From: Algoriphagus resistens
GTDB lineage: Bacteria; Bacteroidota; Bacteroidia; Cytophagales; Cyclobacteriaceae
DNA: 64,000 bases
Assembly (NCBI RefSeq): GCF_001442615.1
Contig: NZ_LMXN01000015.1
Coordinates: 62,001-126,000 of the forward strand
Direction of reading: 5' to 3'
Shown here: positions 27,794 to 36,049 of the stretch, in pieces
Position numbering within the stretch: the stretch's first letter is position 1
How the letters are laid out: each line of letters opens with the position of its first letter
Translations under genes and position numbers: made by a program
The notes under the pieces: model-generated
The model's database searches: none
Seen by the model: only the letters and a program-made list of their open reading frames with translations
What the model was told of the DNA's origin: nothing

Positions 27794-28792
27794 TCATTTC
27801 AGGTCTATGGTTAGTTTCACTTCAAAGGAGGTTGCTTCTTGCTCCAAAACCAATTCATGTTTTCCTGGGTAGATAAGATTCAGCCTTTTTTTGACATTTG
27901 TTAACCCTACACCACTCTCCTCCTCGGCCGTCTTTCGGGCATCGATTACATCATTTCTAATATAGAAAAACAGCTGATCACTGGCGTTGATATTCAGGTT
28001 AATCTCTATGGTTCCATCGATGGTGTTGCCGTGTTTAAAGGCATTTTCCAGAAAAACCAAAAATATCAAGTGTGCGATTTGGTGCCGGTCCTTCACTCCC
28101 CGATGGTTAAAAAATATCTTTGGCTTTTCATCCAGCTTCAACCTCCACAGTTCGATGAAATTCTCCATAAAGGAGATTTCTTTGGAAAGTGAAACAAACC
28201 TTCCCTGATCTTCATAGAGCATGTGGCGCATCATTTCGGACAGCTTCATTATCGCCGGAGCGGTGTTGCTGTCGCTGAAATAAGCCATGGAATAAATGTT
28301 ATTCAATGTATTGAAGAGAAAGTGCGGACTGAGCTGGAGCTTCAGAAACTTCAGTTCCGAAGCCAACTGGCTATTTCGTAGCTCTATAGCATTTCTCTGC
28401 GCTTTGATCAGATTGGCAAAAAACCAGATCACCGTAGTAATGAGATAAAAGCCAATAGCCGGAACAGATCTGATAAAATAAGTATAGGTAACAGACATAT
28501 GGGTCATCCCGAGAAAATAAACCCTCAAAAGTACAATGATCACCACCAAAGCAATAGACGCTAAAATGTAGGCAGAATACCTTTCCTTTTTATAAAGCCG
28601 CGGGAGAAGTAAATAGTAATTGATATATGCTATAGACGAAGAAGTCAACACATCAGAAATGACGGCCTTCCACACATCGTTGGGAGATCTAGTCCAGTTG
28701 CTAAGTGAAGCAAACAATATTGCCCCATAGCAAAGCCAGAAAAGTACATGCAGCGCATAAAAAACCGGACGCGATACGAGATTATTTTTCAT
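27794..28792 (-). CDS. LytS-type sensor histidine kinase (His_kinase family)
   Basis: 332 residues. Four N-terminal membrane helices (about residues 10-140), then a short coiled coil and the His_kinase motif LKLQLSPHFLFNTLNNIYSM with the phospho-acceptor histidine. The C-terminal ATPase domain includes LVFLENAFKHG (N box) and GVGLTNVKKRL (G box). This kinase class pairs with LytTR regulators, and the LytTR gene follows directly. There is no extracellular sensor domain, so the signal is probably sensed through the membrane region. Confidence 0.94.
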   Translation of the reverse strand: MKNNLVSRPVFYALHVLFWLCYGAILFASLSNWTRSPNDVWKAVISDVLTSSSIAYINYYLLLPRLYKKERYSAYILASIALVVIIVLLRVYFLGMTHMSVTYTYFIRSVPAIGFYLITTVIWFFANLIKAQRNAIELRNSQLASELKFLKLQLSPHFLFNTLNNIYSMAYFSDSNTAPAIMKLSEMMRHMLYEDQGRFVSLSKEISFMENFIELWRLKLDEKPKIFFNHRGVKDRHQIAHLIFLVFLENAFKHGNTIDGTIEINLNINASDQLFFYIRNDVIDARKTAEEESGVGLTNVKKRLNLIYPGKHELVLEQEATSFEVKLTIDLK

Positions 28793-29259
28793 CGTGGAAA
28801 TTTAGGATTTTAAATAACACCAGATCCCAGAGATCATCCAACTGACACTTGTGATCTACAGAAGGCCTTTTTTATCCAGCAAGAGGCGGACGCTAAGCTT
28901 TTCAGCGATCTATTAAAGACAGCTTTTTCATTCGTAGATCAAATTTGTTGTCTGGGTGAGAGAATTCTGCTGTCTGTTGATTTCATCTAAACCGTAGCAT
29001 TTGTTTACGTCTATTAGTTATGGATAAATCGGTGAGGACGCTCATATATGTTGGATACTACTCTTTAATAAGTCTGATAAAAATAGATGAATGGTAAAGT
29101 GAGTAAAATAGCACCACGCCCGTCAGTGGACTCCACCACCCGAACCAACTGAAACAAACTATGAAGTATTTTCTCTTATTCATATTCCTCTTCGGCTCTT
29201 TGAGTTGCGCCAGCCAAACATATACTGCCTAAAAATGTAAAAAGAGATTAGAAAAGTCA
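28793..29259. other. 467-base gap with signs of gene loss
   Basis: Between the LytS-type kinase start and the shortened AraC gene. Apart from the 23-codon leader at 29161-29232 I see no gene. Promoters for the kinase (minus strand) must lie near 28800-28900, but I cannot place them. Confidence 0.4.
29161..29232 (+). pseudogene. Orphan lipoprotein leader (23 residues), likely gene remnant
   Basis: ATG to TAA encodes MKYFLLFIFLFGSLSCASQT followed by YTA: a textbook lipoprotein signal peptide with lipobox LSC and nothing after it. Bacterial lipoproteins need a mature domain, so this looks like the 5' end of a gene whose body was lost. A genuine micro-lipoprotein cannot be excluded. Confidence 0.4.
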
Positions 29260-29673
29260 ATGATTCAGACAGCAACCAAGATACAACCAAAAATCAAAGC
29301 TGAAGTGCCGTCAAATTCTGCAGCAACCAGGATCAATGCGGATTTTCTGGAACTGCTGGAAAGTCAATTTCCTATAACAGATCTGCGCAATACGTTAAAG
29401 CTAAGATCAGCCTCAGATTTTGCAGAAAAACTAAGCGTTCATGTGAACCATCTAAATAGAACTGTAAAAGCAATAAATCACAAACCAACTTCAGTATTCA
29501 TACGGGATAGAATTCTTGCCGAATCCAAGCGCCTGTTGGAACAGAGTAATTGGAATGTATCTGAGATAGCTTATGCATTGGGATTCACAGAAGTAACTCA
29601 TTTCAATAACTTCTTCAAAAAAGCCATGAATATGAATCCATCCCAATTTCGCCAATCGCTGACAGAAAATTGA
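29260..29673 (+). CDS. AraC-type DNA-binding protein lacking the sensor half
   Basis: A 137-residue protein that corresponds to the C-terminal half of a Bacteroidota AraC regulator of about 300 residues. Residues 20-60 match the linker (ATRINADFLELLESQFPI, then LKLRSASDFAEKL). Residues 55-135 are the two-helix-turn-helix domain: LSVHVNHLNRTVKAI, and later WNVSEIAYALGFTEVTHFNNFFKK. The cupin-like N-terminal sensor is absent; no frame for it precedes the gene, only the orphan leader at 29161. It may still bind DNA constitutively, or be a decaying fragment. It precedes the esterase gene by 168 bases on the same strand. Confidence 0.8.
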   Translation: MIQTATKIQPKIKAEVPSNSAATRINADFLELLESQFPITDLRNTLKLRSASDFAEKLSVHVNHLNRTVKAINHKPTSVFIRDRILAESKRLLEQSNWNVSEIAYALGFTEVTHFNNFFKKAMNMNPSQFRQSLTEN

Positions 29674-29841
29674 AAATATATAGCTAGGTAGGGTTAAAAG
29701 AAAGTTCAAATCCAGATGGACTTGGTTTTTTAGTATTCAGGTTCAAGCGAATTCTAAGGCACCTAGATCGGAATCCTTTGATATAAAATTCACTTAGAGT
29801 AACTTTTAACTATCACACCATCAACCCAAAATAAAGACTGA

Positions 29842-30735
29842 ATGAAAAATACACTTTTAGGTTTCCTTTTTATTTGCTTTGGCTCTACCCAATGCTATTC
29901 CCAAAGCAATCGGGTAATAAATCTTTTCCCTGAAGGAACTGTGCTTCACAGCAATATCCCCTACCAAAATGACACCTTAGAAAAACATTTGTTGGACATT
30001 TATTTACCTGCAAATGTTAGTGGCAAAGTCCCTCTGGTGGTATTTATTCATGGAGGAGGCTGGCTGAGTAATGATAAATATGCTGATATGGGCTACATGA
30101 AGGAGACCGTTTCAGAAATCATTGAAAGCGGCTATGCCTTGGCGTCTATCGATTATCGATTTAGCACTCAGGCAGTTTTCCCAGCGCAAATGCTGGACTG
30201 CAATGCGGCCATTTCCTTTTTGGTGGACAATGCAGATAAATATGGCTTTGACACCGAGAGAATCGTGGTGATGGGCTTTTCCGCAGGAGGACATCTAGCT
30301 TCAATGGTTGGATTGGCCAAAAACAATGCGGTGGATGCTTTCTCCATTCCGGGCAGTACTAAGGATTTCAACTTCAAAGGCGTGGTAGATTTCTATGGAC
30401 CGGCAGACTTAACCCTATTTCCAGGAGCAAATGATGCCAAATCTCCTGAGGGAATCTTGATCGGAGCAGCTCCACTAGATAGACCAGACTTGGCCAAAAA
30501 TGCCAGCCCGGTGAGTTTTGTAGACGAAAATGATCCTCCTTTCTTAATAATCCATGGAGAGAAAGACGATATGGTCTCCCCCAGACAATCTCATTTGTTA
30601 AGTTCTTGGCTCACAGTGAAAGGCGTACCCAACGAACTGATTATTGTCAAAGGTGCTCCACACTTCGGGCCTATGTTTGACATGGAGGAAATCAGAACGA
30701 AAGTGATGGCATTTTTAGGAAAAAGTCTAAAATGA
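29842..30735 (+). CDS. Alpha/beta hydrolase (BD-FAE/carboxylesterase type), secreted
   Basis: 297 residues. Signal peptide at about 1-20 (ending QCYS). The oxyanion-hole motif FIHGGGW is near residue 70, the nucleophile elbow GFSAGGHLA near 150, then an acid in HGEKDDMV and the catalytic histidine in GAPHFGP. It therefore has a complete Ser-Asp-His triad of the BD-FAE/esterase-lipase family, acting on ester bonds of small or polysaccharide-linked substrates. The last bases (ATGA at 30732-30735) overlap the start of a fossil reading frame of a molybdenum hydroxylase. The natural substrate is unknown. Confidence 0.92.
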   Translation: MKNTLLGFLFICFGSTQCYSQSNRVINLFPEGTVLHSNIPYQNDTLEKHLLDIYLPANVSGKVPLVVFIHGGGWLSNDKYADMGYMKETVSEIIESGYALASIDYRFSTQAVFPAQMLDCNAAISFLVDNADKYGFDTERIVVMGFSAGGHLASMVGLAKNNAVDAFSIPGSTKDFNFKGVVDFYGPADLTLFPGANDAKSPEGILIGAAPLDRPDLAKNASPVSFVDENDPPFLIIHGEKDDMVSPRQSHLLSSWLTVKGVPNELIIVKGAPHFGPMFDMEEIRTKVMAFLGKSLK

Positions 30736-30851
30736 AAACTATGATACCGGCTGCCTACCCTCCTGTTTTCGCGGCTTTGGCAAATGCACTAAATAAAGCT
30801 ACCGGGAAGAGGTTTTATGGTCAGCCTTTTATCAATCAGTTGAAAAGTTAG
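30732..30851 (+). pseudogene. Fossil C-terminus of a molybdenum hydroxylase large subunit
   Basis: This frame encodes 39 residues: MKTMIPAAYPPVFAALANAL, then NKATGKRFYGQPFINQLKS. It aligns without gaps to the last part of the intact large subunit ending at 33706 (LFPPVFAALGNSLYRATGKR, then LYEQPFQPQ). It is a separate, diverged copy, since many positions differ. It is far too short to function and represents the 3' end of a lost paralogous gene. It lies between the esterase and the intact hydroxylase operon, on the same strand. Confidence 0.85.
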
Positions 30852-30965
30852 TAGAATTTAGATTCCTTTTAAATAGCCCACTTCGGCAGCAGAAAATAAA
30901 CTTCGTTTGAATTTCGTAAGCAACACTCCTTGTAAATAATTAATTTAGAGACAAATACAACACTT

Positions 30966-31424
30966 ATGGCACAGTTTAATTTGAACATCAACGGAAACTC
31001 CATGAATGTAGATGTAGATCCCAATACTCCTTTGTTATGGGTGCTGAGAGATCATTTAGATTTGGTCGGAACCAAATTCGGTTGTGGAATCGCACAATGC
31101 GGTGCATGTACGGTTCATGTAGATGGTGAAGCAGTCAGGTCATGCTCCTACCCTGTCAGTGTAATTGAAGACAAAAAGGTCGTAACGATTGAAGGCTTGT
31201 CTGAAACCGGCGATCACCCGGTACAAAAAGCCTGGCTGGAACATGATGTCCCACAATGTGGCTATTGCCAATCCGGGCAAATCATGTCGGCAGCAGCATT
31301 GCTGAAGAAAAACCCAACACCAAATGATGAGGATATAGCTAATGCCATGAATGGAAACATCTGCCGCTGTGGTACCTATACCAGAATCAAAGCAGCTGTT
31401 AAAACTGCCTCTCAATCACTTTAA
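30966..31424 (+). CDS. (2Fe-2S)-binding small subunit of a molybdenum hydroxylase (IorA/CoxS type)
   Basis: 152 residues with two [2Fe-2S] domains. The plant-ferredoxin-type cluster uses C40, C45, C48 and C60 ([11 protein letters not shown] and VRSC). The helical cluster domain uses C98, C101, C133 and C135 (CGYC and CRC). This subunit passes electrons from the molybdopterin site of the large subunit encoded 11 bases downstream. It resembles the isoquinoline 1-oxidoreductase/aldehyde oxidoreductase small subunit. It has no export signal of its own, while the large subunit carries a Tat signal, so it may be exported as part of the folded complex (known for this family; inferred here). Confidence 0.94.
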   Translation: MAQFNLNINGNSMNVDVDPNTPLLWVLRDHLDLVGTKFGCGIAQCGACTVHVDGEAVRSCSYPVSVIEDKKVVTIEGLSETGDHPVQKAWLEHDVPQCGYCQSGQIMSAAALLKKNPTPNDEDIANAMNGNICRCGTYTRIKAAVKTASQSL

Positions 31425-31435
31425 TCCGCCAAACC

Positions 31436-33706
31436 ATGACATTAATTGATAAAAAATTAAATAGAAGATCCTTCCTGAAAGTCTCTACACTGGCCGGAGG
31501 CGGAATGATATTGAGTTTCAGTTGGCTGGCCGGATGTAAACCTACCGCAGAAGAAGTGTTAACCATGCCTGATGAGTGGTTTGAGATCAACAGCTATATC
31601 AAAATCGGAGAAAATGGAGCTGTTACGTTATTTAATCCGAATCCTGAATTCGGTTCAAATGTAAAAACCTCTCTTCCTATGCTTCTGGCGGAAGAGTTGG
31701 ATGTTGACTGGAAATATGTCTTTGTTGAACAGGCCGACTTCTATCCTGAGCGCTTCGACCGCCAATTCACCGGCGGAAGTCAGGGAATTCGTTCCGGTTG
31801 GAAGCCACTGCGTACCGCTGGAGCCACTGCCAGACATCTAATAGTTGCTGCTGCATCCCAAGCCTGGAATGTACCTGCCGATGAAATCACCACCAATGCC
31901 GGAACAATCGAACATAAATCATCAGGAAAAAAAGCTGGATATGGTGAAATGGCTTCTTTGGCAGGAACATTGGAAGTGCCGGATCCTGAATCTGTTAAAC
32001 TGAAGGAAATAGCAGATTTTAAAATAATAGGCAACTCCAAAAAGAATGTGGATGGCATAAAAATCGTAACCGGCAAACCGATGTTTGCCCTGGACCATAA
32101 AGTGGAAGGGATGAAATATGCAGCCATTGTCCATCCTCCTGCTTTTGGGATGAAGCTAAAATCATTTGACAAAAGCTCTGTTACTTCCTTACCGGGAATT
32201 CAGGATGCCTTTGAAGTGAAGGTCTTCAAGGATGATTACAGTAGGAATTTCTTTGATACTACCACTTTTCCTGAGATTATCGCCATCGTTGGAAACTCCA
32301 CCTGGGAAGTGCTGCAGGCTAAGAAAAGTCTCAAAGCAGAATGGGAGAAAGCCCCGGAAAGCACTTTCCCTATGGCCGGAAGAGGTGGCCAGGCTATGGA
32401 CATCAAAGTACCGGAAGGACTTGAAAATTCCAGTTCACATAAAGAAAAGATGGCTGAGTACATAACCAAACCTGGAAATGTACTTAGAAAGGACGGGGAT
32501 CCGGAAGGCGCTTTCAAATCTGCGGCCAGAGTTCTCGAAAGAACCTACTCGGCGCCATTTTTGGCACATAATACCATGGAGCCGATGAATGCATTTGCAG
32601 ATGTAAAAGGTGACAAAGCTATCATCTATGCACCTACCCAAGCCCCAGAATTGATCAGGCAGACAATTTCCAGCAGCCTGGGGATCCCACTGGAAAACGT
32701 ACAGATCAACCTTGCCCGAATGGGAGGAGGATTTGGGCGTAGAGCATATAGTCATCATCTGACAGAAGCGGCTTTGATTTCCCAAAAAATCCAGGCTCCG
32801 GTGAAGATGGTTTATACCCGTGAAGATGATATGAGTGCAGGTGTTTACCGCCCTACTTACGCTGCCACCTATCGAGCCGCTTTGGACGGAAACAATAACC
32901 TACTTGCACTTCATGTGAAAGCCGGGGGTATTCCTGAGTCCCCTATTCATGCCAATAGGTTCCCTGCGGGAGCTATTGATAATTACCTGGCAGAAGGCTG
33001 GCAGATCGAATCCAACATTACCATCGGGGCATTCCGGGCACCGAGATCCAACTTTATCGCCGGTGCGGAACAGAGCTTTTTGGATGAACTGGCAGAGGAA
33101 ATGGGCAAAGATCCGATCGATTTCCGCCTGGAATTGCTGAAAAGAGCCGAAACCAATCCTGTAGGTGAAAACAATGATTACGATCCAAAACGCTATGCAG
33201 GCGTACTGGAACTGGTCAGGGAAAAATCAAACTGGTCTTCCGTACCAAATGGGGTTTCGCGTGGGGTTTCTGCTTACTTCTGCCATAATTCCTACGTCGC
33301 TGAAGTGGTAGATGTCAGCATCAAAGACAATCAGCCCGTGGTAGAAAGTGTGTTTGCTGCAGTGGATTGTGGAATTGTAGTCAATCCCGATGCTGCCGCA
33401 AATATGGGAGAAGGTGCGATTGTGGATGGAATAGGCAATGCTTTCTTTGGAGAAATGGCTTTCGAAAATGGAGCACCGACCAAGACAAATTTTGATAAAT
33501 ACCGCATGATCCGACACAGTGAAGCACCGAAGAAAATCGAAGTGCATTTCGTGGATAATAAGGAAGATCCTACCGGCTTGGGTGAACCACTCTTCCCTCC
33601 TGTCTTCGCGGCTCTGGGCAACTCACTCTATAGAGCAACCGGCAAGCGACTATACGAGCAGCCGTTCCAGCCGCAAATCATGCAGATGGAAAATCTTCGA
33701 ATGTAA
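31436..33706 (+). CDS. Molybdopterin-binding large subunit, isoquinoline 1-oxidoreductase/aldehyde oxidase type
   Basis: 756 residues. A Tat signal opens the protein (NRRSFLKVS with R10-R11, hydrophobic stretch to about 31), and LAGC at 31-34 is a lipobox-like end, so it may be a Tat-exported lipoprotein. The two aldehyde-oxidase/xanthine-dehydrogenase domains follow, with molybdopterin-contact segments such as GGGFGRRAYSHH, GAFRAPRSNF and the C-terminal GLGEPLFPPVFAAL, where the glutamate is the usual catalytic base. Substrate class: hydroxylation of N-heterocycles or aldehydes; the exact one cannot be read. No XdhC-type maturation factor or cytochrome partner lies nearby. A diverged C-terminal copy is found at 30732-30851. 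Confidence 0.93.
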   Translation: MTLIDKKLNRRSFLKVSTLAGGGMILSFSWLAGCKPTAEEVLTMPDEWFEINSYIKIGENGAVTLFNPNPEFGSNVKTSLPMLLAEELDVDWKYVFVEQADFYPERFDRQFTGGSQGIRSGWKPLRTAGATARHLIVAAASQAWNVPADEITTNAGTIEHKSSGKKAGYGEMASLAGTLEVPDPESVKLKEIADFKIIGNSKKNVDGIKIVTGKPMFALDHKVEGMKYAAIVHPPAFGMKLKSFDKSSVTSLPGIQDAFEVKVFKDDYSRNFFDTTTFPEIIAIVGNSTWEVLQAKKSLKAEWEKAPESTFPMAGRGGQAMDIKVPEGLENSSSHKEKMAEYITKPGNVLRKDGDPEGAFKSAARVLERTYSAPFLAHNTMEPMNAFADVKGDKAIIYAPTQAPELIRQTISSSLGIPLENVQINLARMGGGFGRRAYSHHLTEAALISQKIQAPVKMVYTREDDMSAGVYRPTYAATYRAALDGNNNLLALHVKAGGIPESPIHANRFPAGAIDNYLAEGWQIESNITIGAFRAPRSNFIAGAEQSFLDELAEEMGKDPIDFRLELLKRAETNPVGENNDYDPKRYAGVLELVREKSNWSSVPNGVSRGVSAYFCHNSYVAEVVDVSIKDNQPVVESVFAAVDCGIVVNPDAAANMGEGAIVDGIGNAFFGEMAFENGAPTKTNFDKYRMIRHSEAPKKIEVHFVDNKEDPTGLGEPLFPPVFAALGNSLYRATGKRLYEQPFQPQIMQMENLRM

Positions 33707-33720
33707 TTCAAAACCGACAA

Positions 33721-33765
33721 TGACTATGTCAATTAGCCCTGGATTCTAAGCTTTTGACATAGTCA
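33721..33765. terminator. Convergent stem-loop between hydroxylase and DinB-like genes
   Basis: Perfect 12-base arms TGACTATGTCAA / TTGACATAGTCA with a 21-base loop, 15 bases after the large-subunit stop. It reaches into the last codons of the convergent DinB-like gene. There is no T-run, so it may act as an mRNA 3' end for both genes rather than a classical terminator. Confidence 0.5.
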
Positions 33766-34226
33766 ATGGTCGATTTGGCCACCCCAAAACTTGCTGGAAT
33801 CATTAAGTAATCGAAATTAATACACGCTACTTTGATAAGCGCCTGATGATGGATACAATGTTCTAAATTATAGCAAAGCTCCCGGTAGTAGCTACTTCGT
33901 ATAGTTTCACGCTCTGATCCTGAGGATATGTTTAGAAGAATTTCTTTGTCCTGTAATTGAAGATTTACTTGGATCTCTTTGATCCTTGCTAGCGCAAAAT
34001 CCAAATCTATCTCCAGTCTTTTATCCCGTTTTCTATCATCGTAACAAACAATTCCTGACTCATACTGAGCCAGTAGACACTCGTACAATTCCAGAATATG
34101 GCGAACATGCTGTCCAATACTTGAAGTCTTCAAAACAGGAGAAAAATCTTCAAAATCTTTGGGCCTTATTTGGATTAAAAAATCTGACAATTCTCCAAGA
34201 ACTTCTAAATTCAACTTTGCTAGCAT
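33729..34226 (-). CDS. DinB/YfiT-like four-helix protein
   Basis: 165 residues. A helical protein with the DinB metal-site layout: a histidine pair in SSIGQHVRHILELYECLL (about residues 35-52) and LEHCIHHQALIKVAC (about 121-135). DinB-fold proteins bind a divalent metal with three histidines; several are thiol-dependent S-transferases. Function is unassigned here. The 3' end overlaps the stem-loop shared with the convergent hydroxylase gene. The ATP-grasp gene lies 140 bases upstream on the same strand. Confidence 0.8.
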   Translation of the reverse strand: MLAKLNLEVLGELSDFLIQIRPKDFEDFSPVLKTSSIGQHVRHILELYECLLAQYESGIVCYDDRKRDKRLEIDLDFALARIKEIQVNLQLQDKEILLNISSGSERETIRSSYYRELCYNLEHCIHHQALIKVACINFDYLMIPASFGVAKSTIDYVKSLESRAN

Positions 34227-34366
34227 AGGTACTTTTTATATGGGTTAAAAACTGGTTTTTTAAAATACCACAAAGAATCAAACAAGCCAAGAAACATGTG
34301 ATGGTAAGAGAGAAAATAGCTCCTTCATCTCCCCTTATCTCGAATAATTTCACTTTGTTGAGTTCC

Positions 34367-35437
34367 TTACTTTTTCAAATACTGCCATAAGCTTCTCAGT
34401 GTATCTCTCTTGCTATATTTTCGGTTTTGCCAGGTAAGATTAAGTTCCGCCATATTTGCCATATATTGAAAATAGGTGTTTAAAGTTTTCAGTCCCTCAC
34501 GATAGTTTTTCTCCGGGGAATACATCTGAATAGGCTCTGCGTTGGCTCCGTTTACCTCCAAAATTATTACTTTCTCCGGATCTGATAGCTCTTTCATATC
34601 ATCCACCTTCACATCCAGCCTACCATAATTGATCCCTTCCACTGGTTCAAAAATTCTTACAAAAGCTGTGGTCATTTCTGCACTGAGGTGGGTACTATAG
34701 TCCAAAAACACCGCGCCTTTACAGTGGTTTCCCATAGGGCTCAGTTTGAAGATTTCATTTCTTGAAGGGATAAAATCGGGGTCGTGCAGATGAATCAGAG
34801 ATTGATATCTACTTGCTCTCGGATGATTTTGAATCAATTCAGAAATAGTGGAAACTCCATCTCCAATCACTTGAAGCGAAATCTTTTTGGTAAGGGAGGG
34901 AATCGAAAATTCTCCGGTTACAGGATTCTTAACGAAAAAAACACCGTATTCTTGCGACTTCTCAATGAACTCCTGAATCAAATAATCTTCTTTGGGTTGA
35001 TCCAGTAGATATTTCTCCAGCTCATTACGATTACTGATCAGCTTTACCCCTTTTCCTCTCTCGCCTTTATCAGGCTTTATAATAAAGGGAAACAAGATCT
35101 GTTGAGTTCTGGCTTTTTCTAAAATCAACCTGATATCTTCATTTGAATGAATCAAGCAAGAAGCTGGTAAATTGACTTTAGGAAAGTGATTTTGAGCTGC
35201 AAACTTGGAATAATTATATAAGCCGCCATTCTCTAAAGTTGGATTAGCGGCAGCAAAGAAGTTTACTTTTCGGAGCCGGATAGCCCAGTAAATCCCAATT
35301 ATGAACATGGGGATATGAAACCACCAAGCTGTCCTAAACTCGAATGAATTGTACATCCGGGTAGGATCTGTCAGCTTTTCCCAGCTTGTGGTTGAAATCT
35401 GCGATGATCCCTGGCTTTCATTGGCTACTACCTGCAT
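34367..35437 (-). CDS. ATP-grasp domain protein with an N-terminal hydrophobic segment
   Basis: 356 residues. A hydrophobic helix at about residues 38-56 (IPMFIIGIYWAIRL) is followed by an ATP-grasp domain at about 75-330. That domain has FIIKPDKGERGKGVKLI (ATP-binding lysine and glycine loop), YLIQEFIEK and the C-terminal metal-binding VIILEVNGANAEP. The closest likeness is to D-alanine-D-alanine ligase/RimK-type carboxylate-amine ligases. Substrates are unknown. The gene starts 3 bases after the YHS-protein stop, so the two are co-transcribed. Whether the hydrophobic segment anchors the enzyme in the membrane needs testing. Confidence 0.82.
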   Translation of the reverse strand: MQVVANESQGSSQISTTSWEKLTDPTRMYNSFEFRTAWWFHIPMFIIGIYWAIRLRKVNFFAAANPTLENGGLYNYSKFAAQNHFPKVNLPASCLIHSNEDIRLILEKARTQQILFPFIIKPDKGERGKGVKLISNRNELEKYLLDQPKEDYLIQEFIEKSQEYGVFFVKNPVTGEFSIPSLTKKISLQVIGDGVSTISELIQNHPRASRYQSLIHLHDPDFIPSRNEIFKLSPMGNHCKGAVFLDYSTHLSAEMTTAFVRIFEPVEGINYGRLDVKVDDMKELSDPEKVIILEVNGANAEPIQMYSPEKNYREGLKTLNTYFQYMANMAELNLTWQNRKYSKRDTLRSLWQYLKK

Positions 35438-35440
35438 GCC

Positions 35441-35893
35441 TTATTCGTCCTTTTTGACCGTCGGCCAGTTTTTATCTGCTTTTTTGATCATTTCAGCTTG
35501 ATCAGCCATCCAATCCGTTTGCACTTTGCTATTGTAATTCAAATACAATTTATCATCTACAATCTTCCAGGCATCCGGGGAAATGGGAGCCTTATAGCCT
35601 GATGCCAAACCAAAAGCACAGTAACCACCGTATTGAGGCATATATTTCGAAGGATTGGATTTGAACAGGTCAAGATTTTTCTGGGAAGAAAAATACCAAT
35701 TCGCTCCGTTGTGGGTAAGCCTGAATTCTTCTTTTCCCATCGTTGGCGCTGATTCTGTAAAATAAGCGACAGGATCATATCCCTTTATCGCTTTGTTGTT
35801 TTCAGAAAATACCTCCGGTTTTTGGGCATATGCTATACACACCGCTAGCATCAGCACAAAACTTAGGCTCACTTTTTTTAAGCTAATGTTCAT
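35441..35893 (-). CDS. Exported YHS-domain protein
   Basis: 150 residues: signal peptide at about 1-23 (ending IAYAQ), then a YHS domain with AIKGYDPVAYF, WYFSSQKNLDLFKSNPSKY and PQYGGYCAFG. YHS domains are small cysteine/histidine modules thought to bind metals, found in copper transporters and toluene monooxygenases. This stand-alone exported form is common in proteobacteria and Bacteroidota, with no known role. It is the first gene of a two-gene unit with the ATP-grasp protein. Confidence 0.92.
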   Translation of the reverse strand: MNISLKKVSLSFVLMLAVCIAYAQKPEVFSENNKAIKGYDPVAYFTESAPTMGKEEFRLTHNGANWYFSSQKNLDLFKSNPSKYMPQYGGYCAFGLASGYKAPISPDAWKIVDDKLYLNYNSKVQTDWMADQAEMIKKADKNWPTVKKDE

Positions 35894-36049
35894 AATAAAC
35901 TAGGTTTGGGTTGGAGTGTTATCCAATCAGCAACTTTTACTTGTACTTAAAGAACTCTCCTTAGGCTGGAATTTTTTGTCGCTTGATATACAAATTGGAG
36001 AAAAAAAATTTAAACTTTCATCTCAACTCCACAAATAGTGACTCAAATC

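Noticed and set aside
34245-34263. Palindrome TTAAAAA-CTGGT-TTTTTAA upstream of the DinB-like gene
   Set aside because: The arms are made only of A and T, so chance occurrence is likely. No second copy or context supports an operator.
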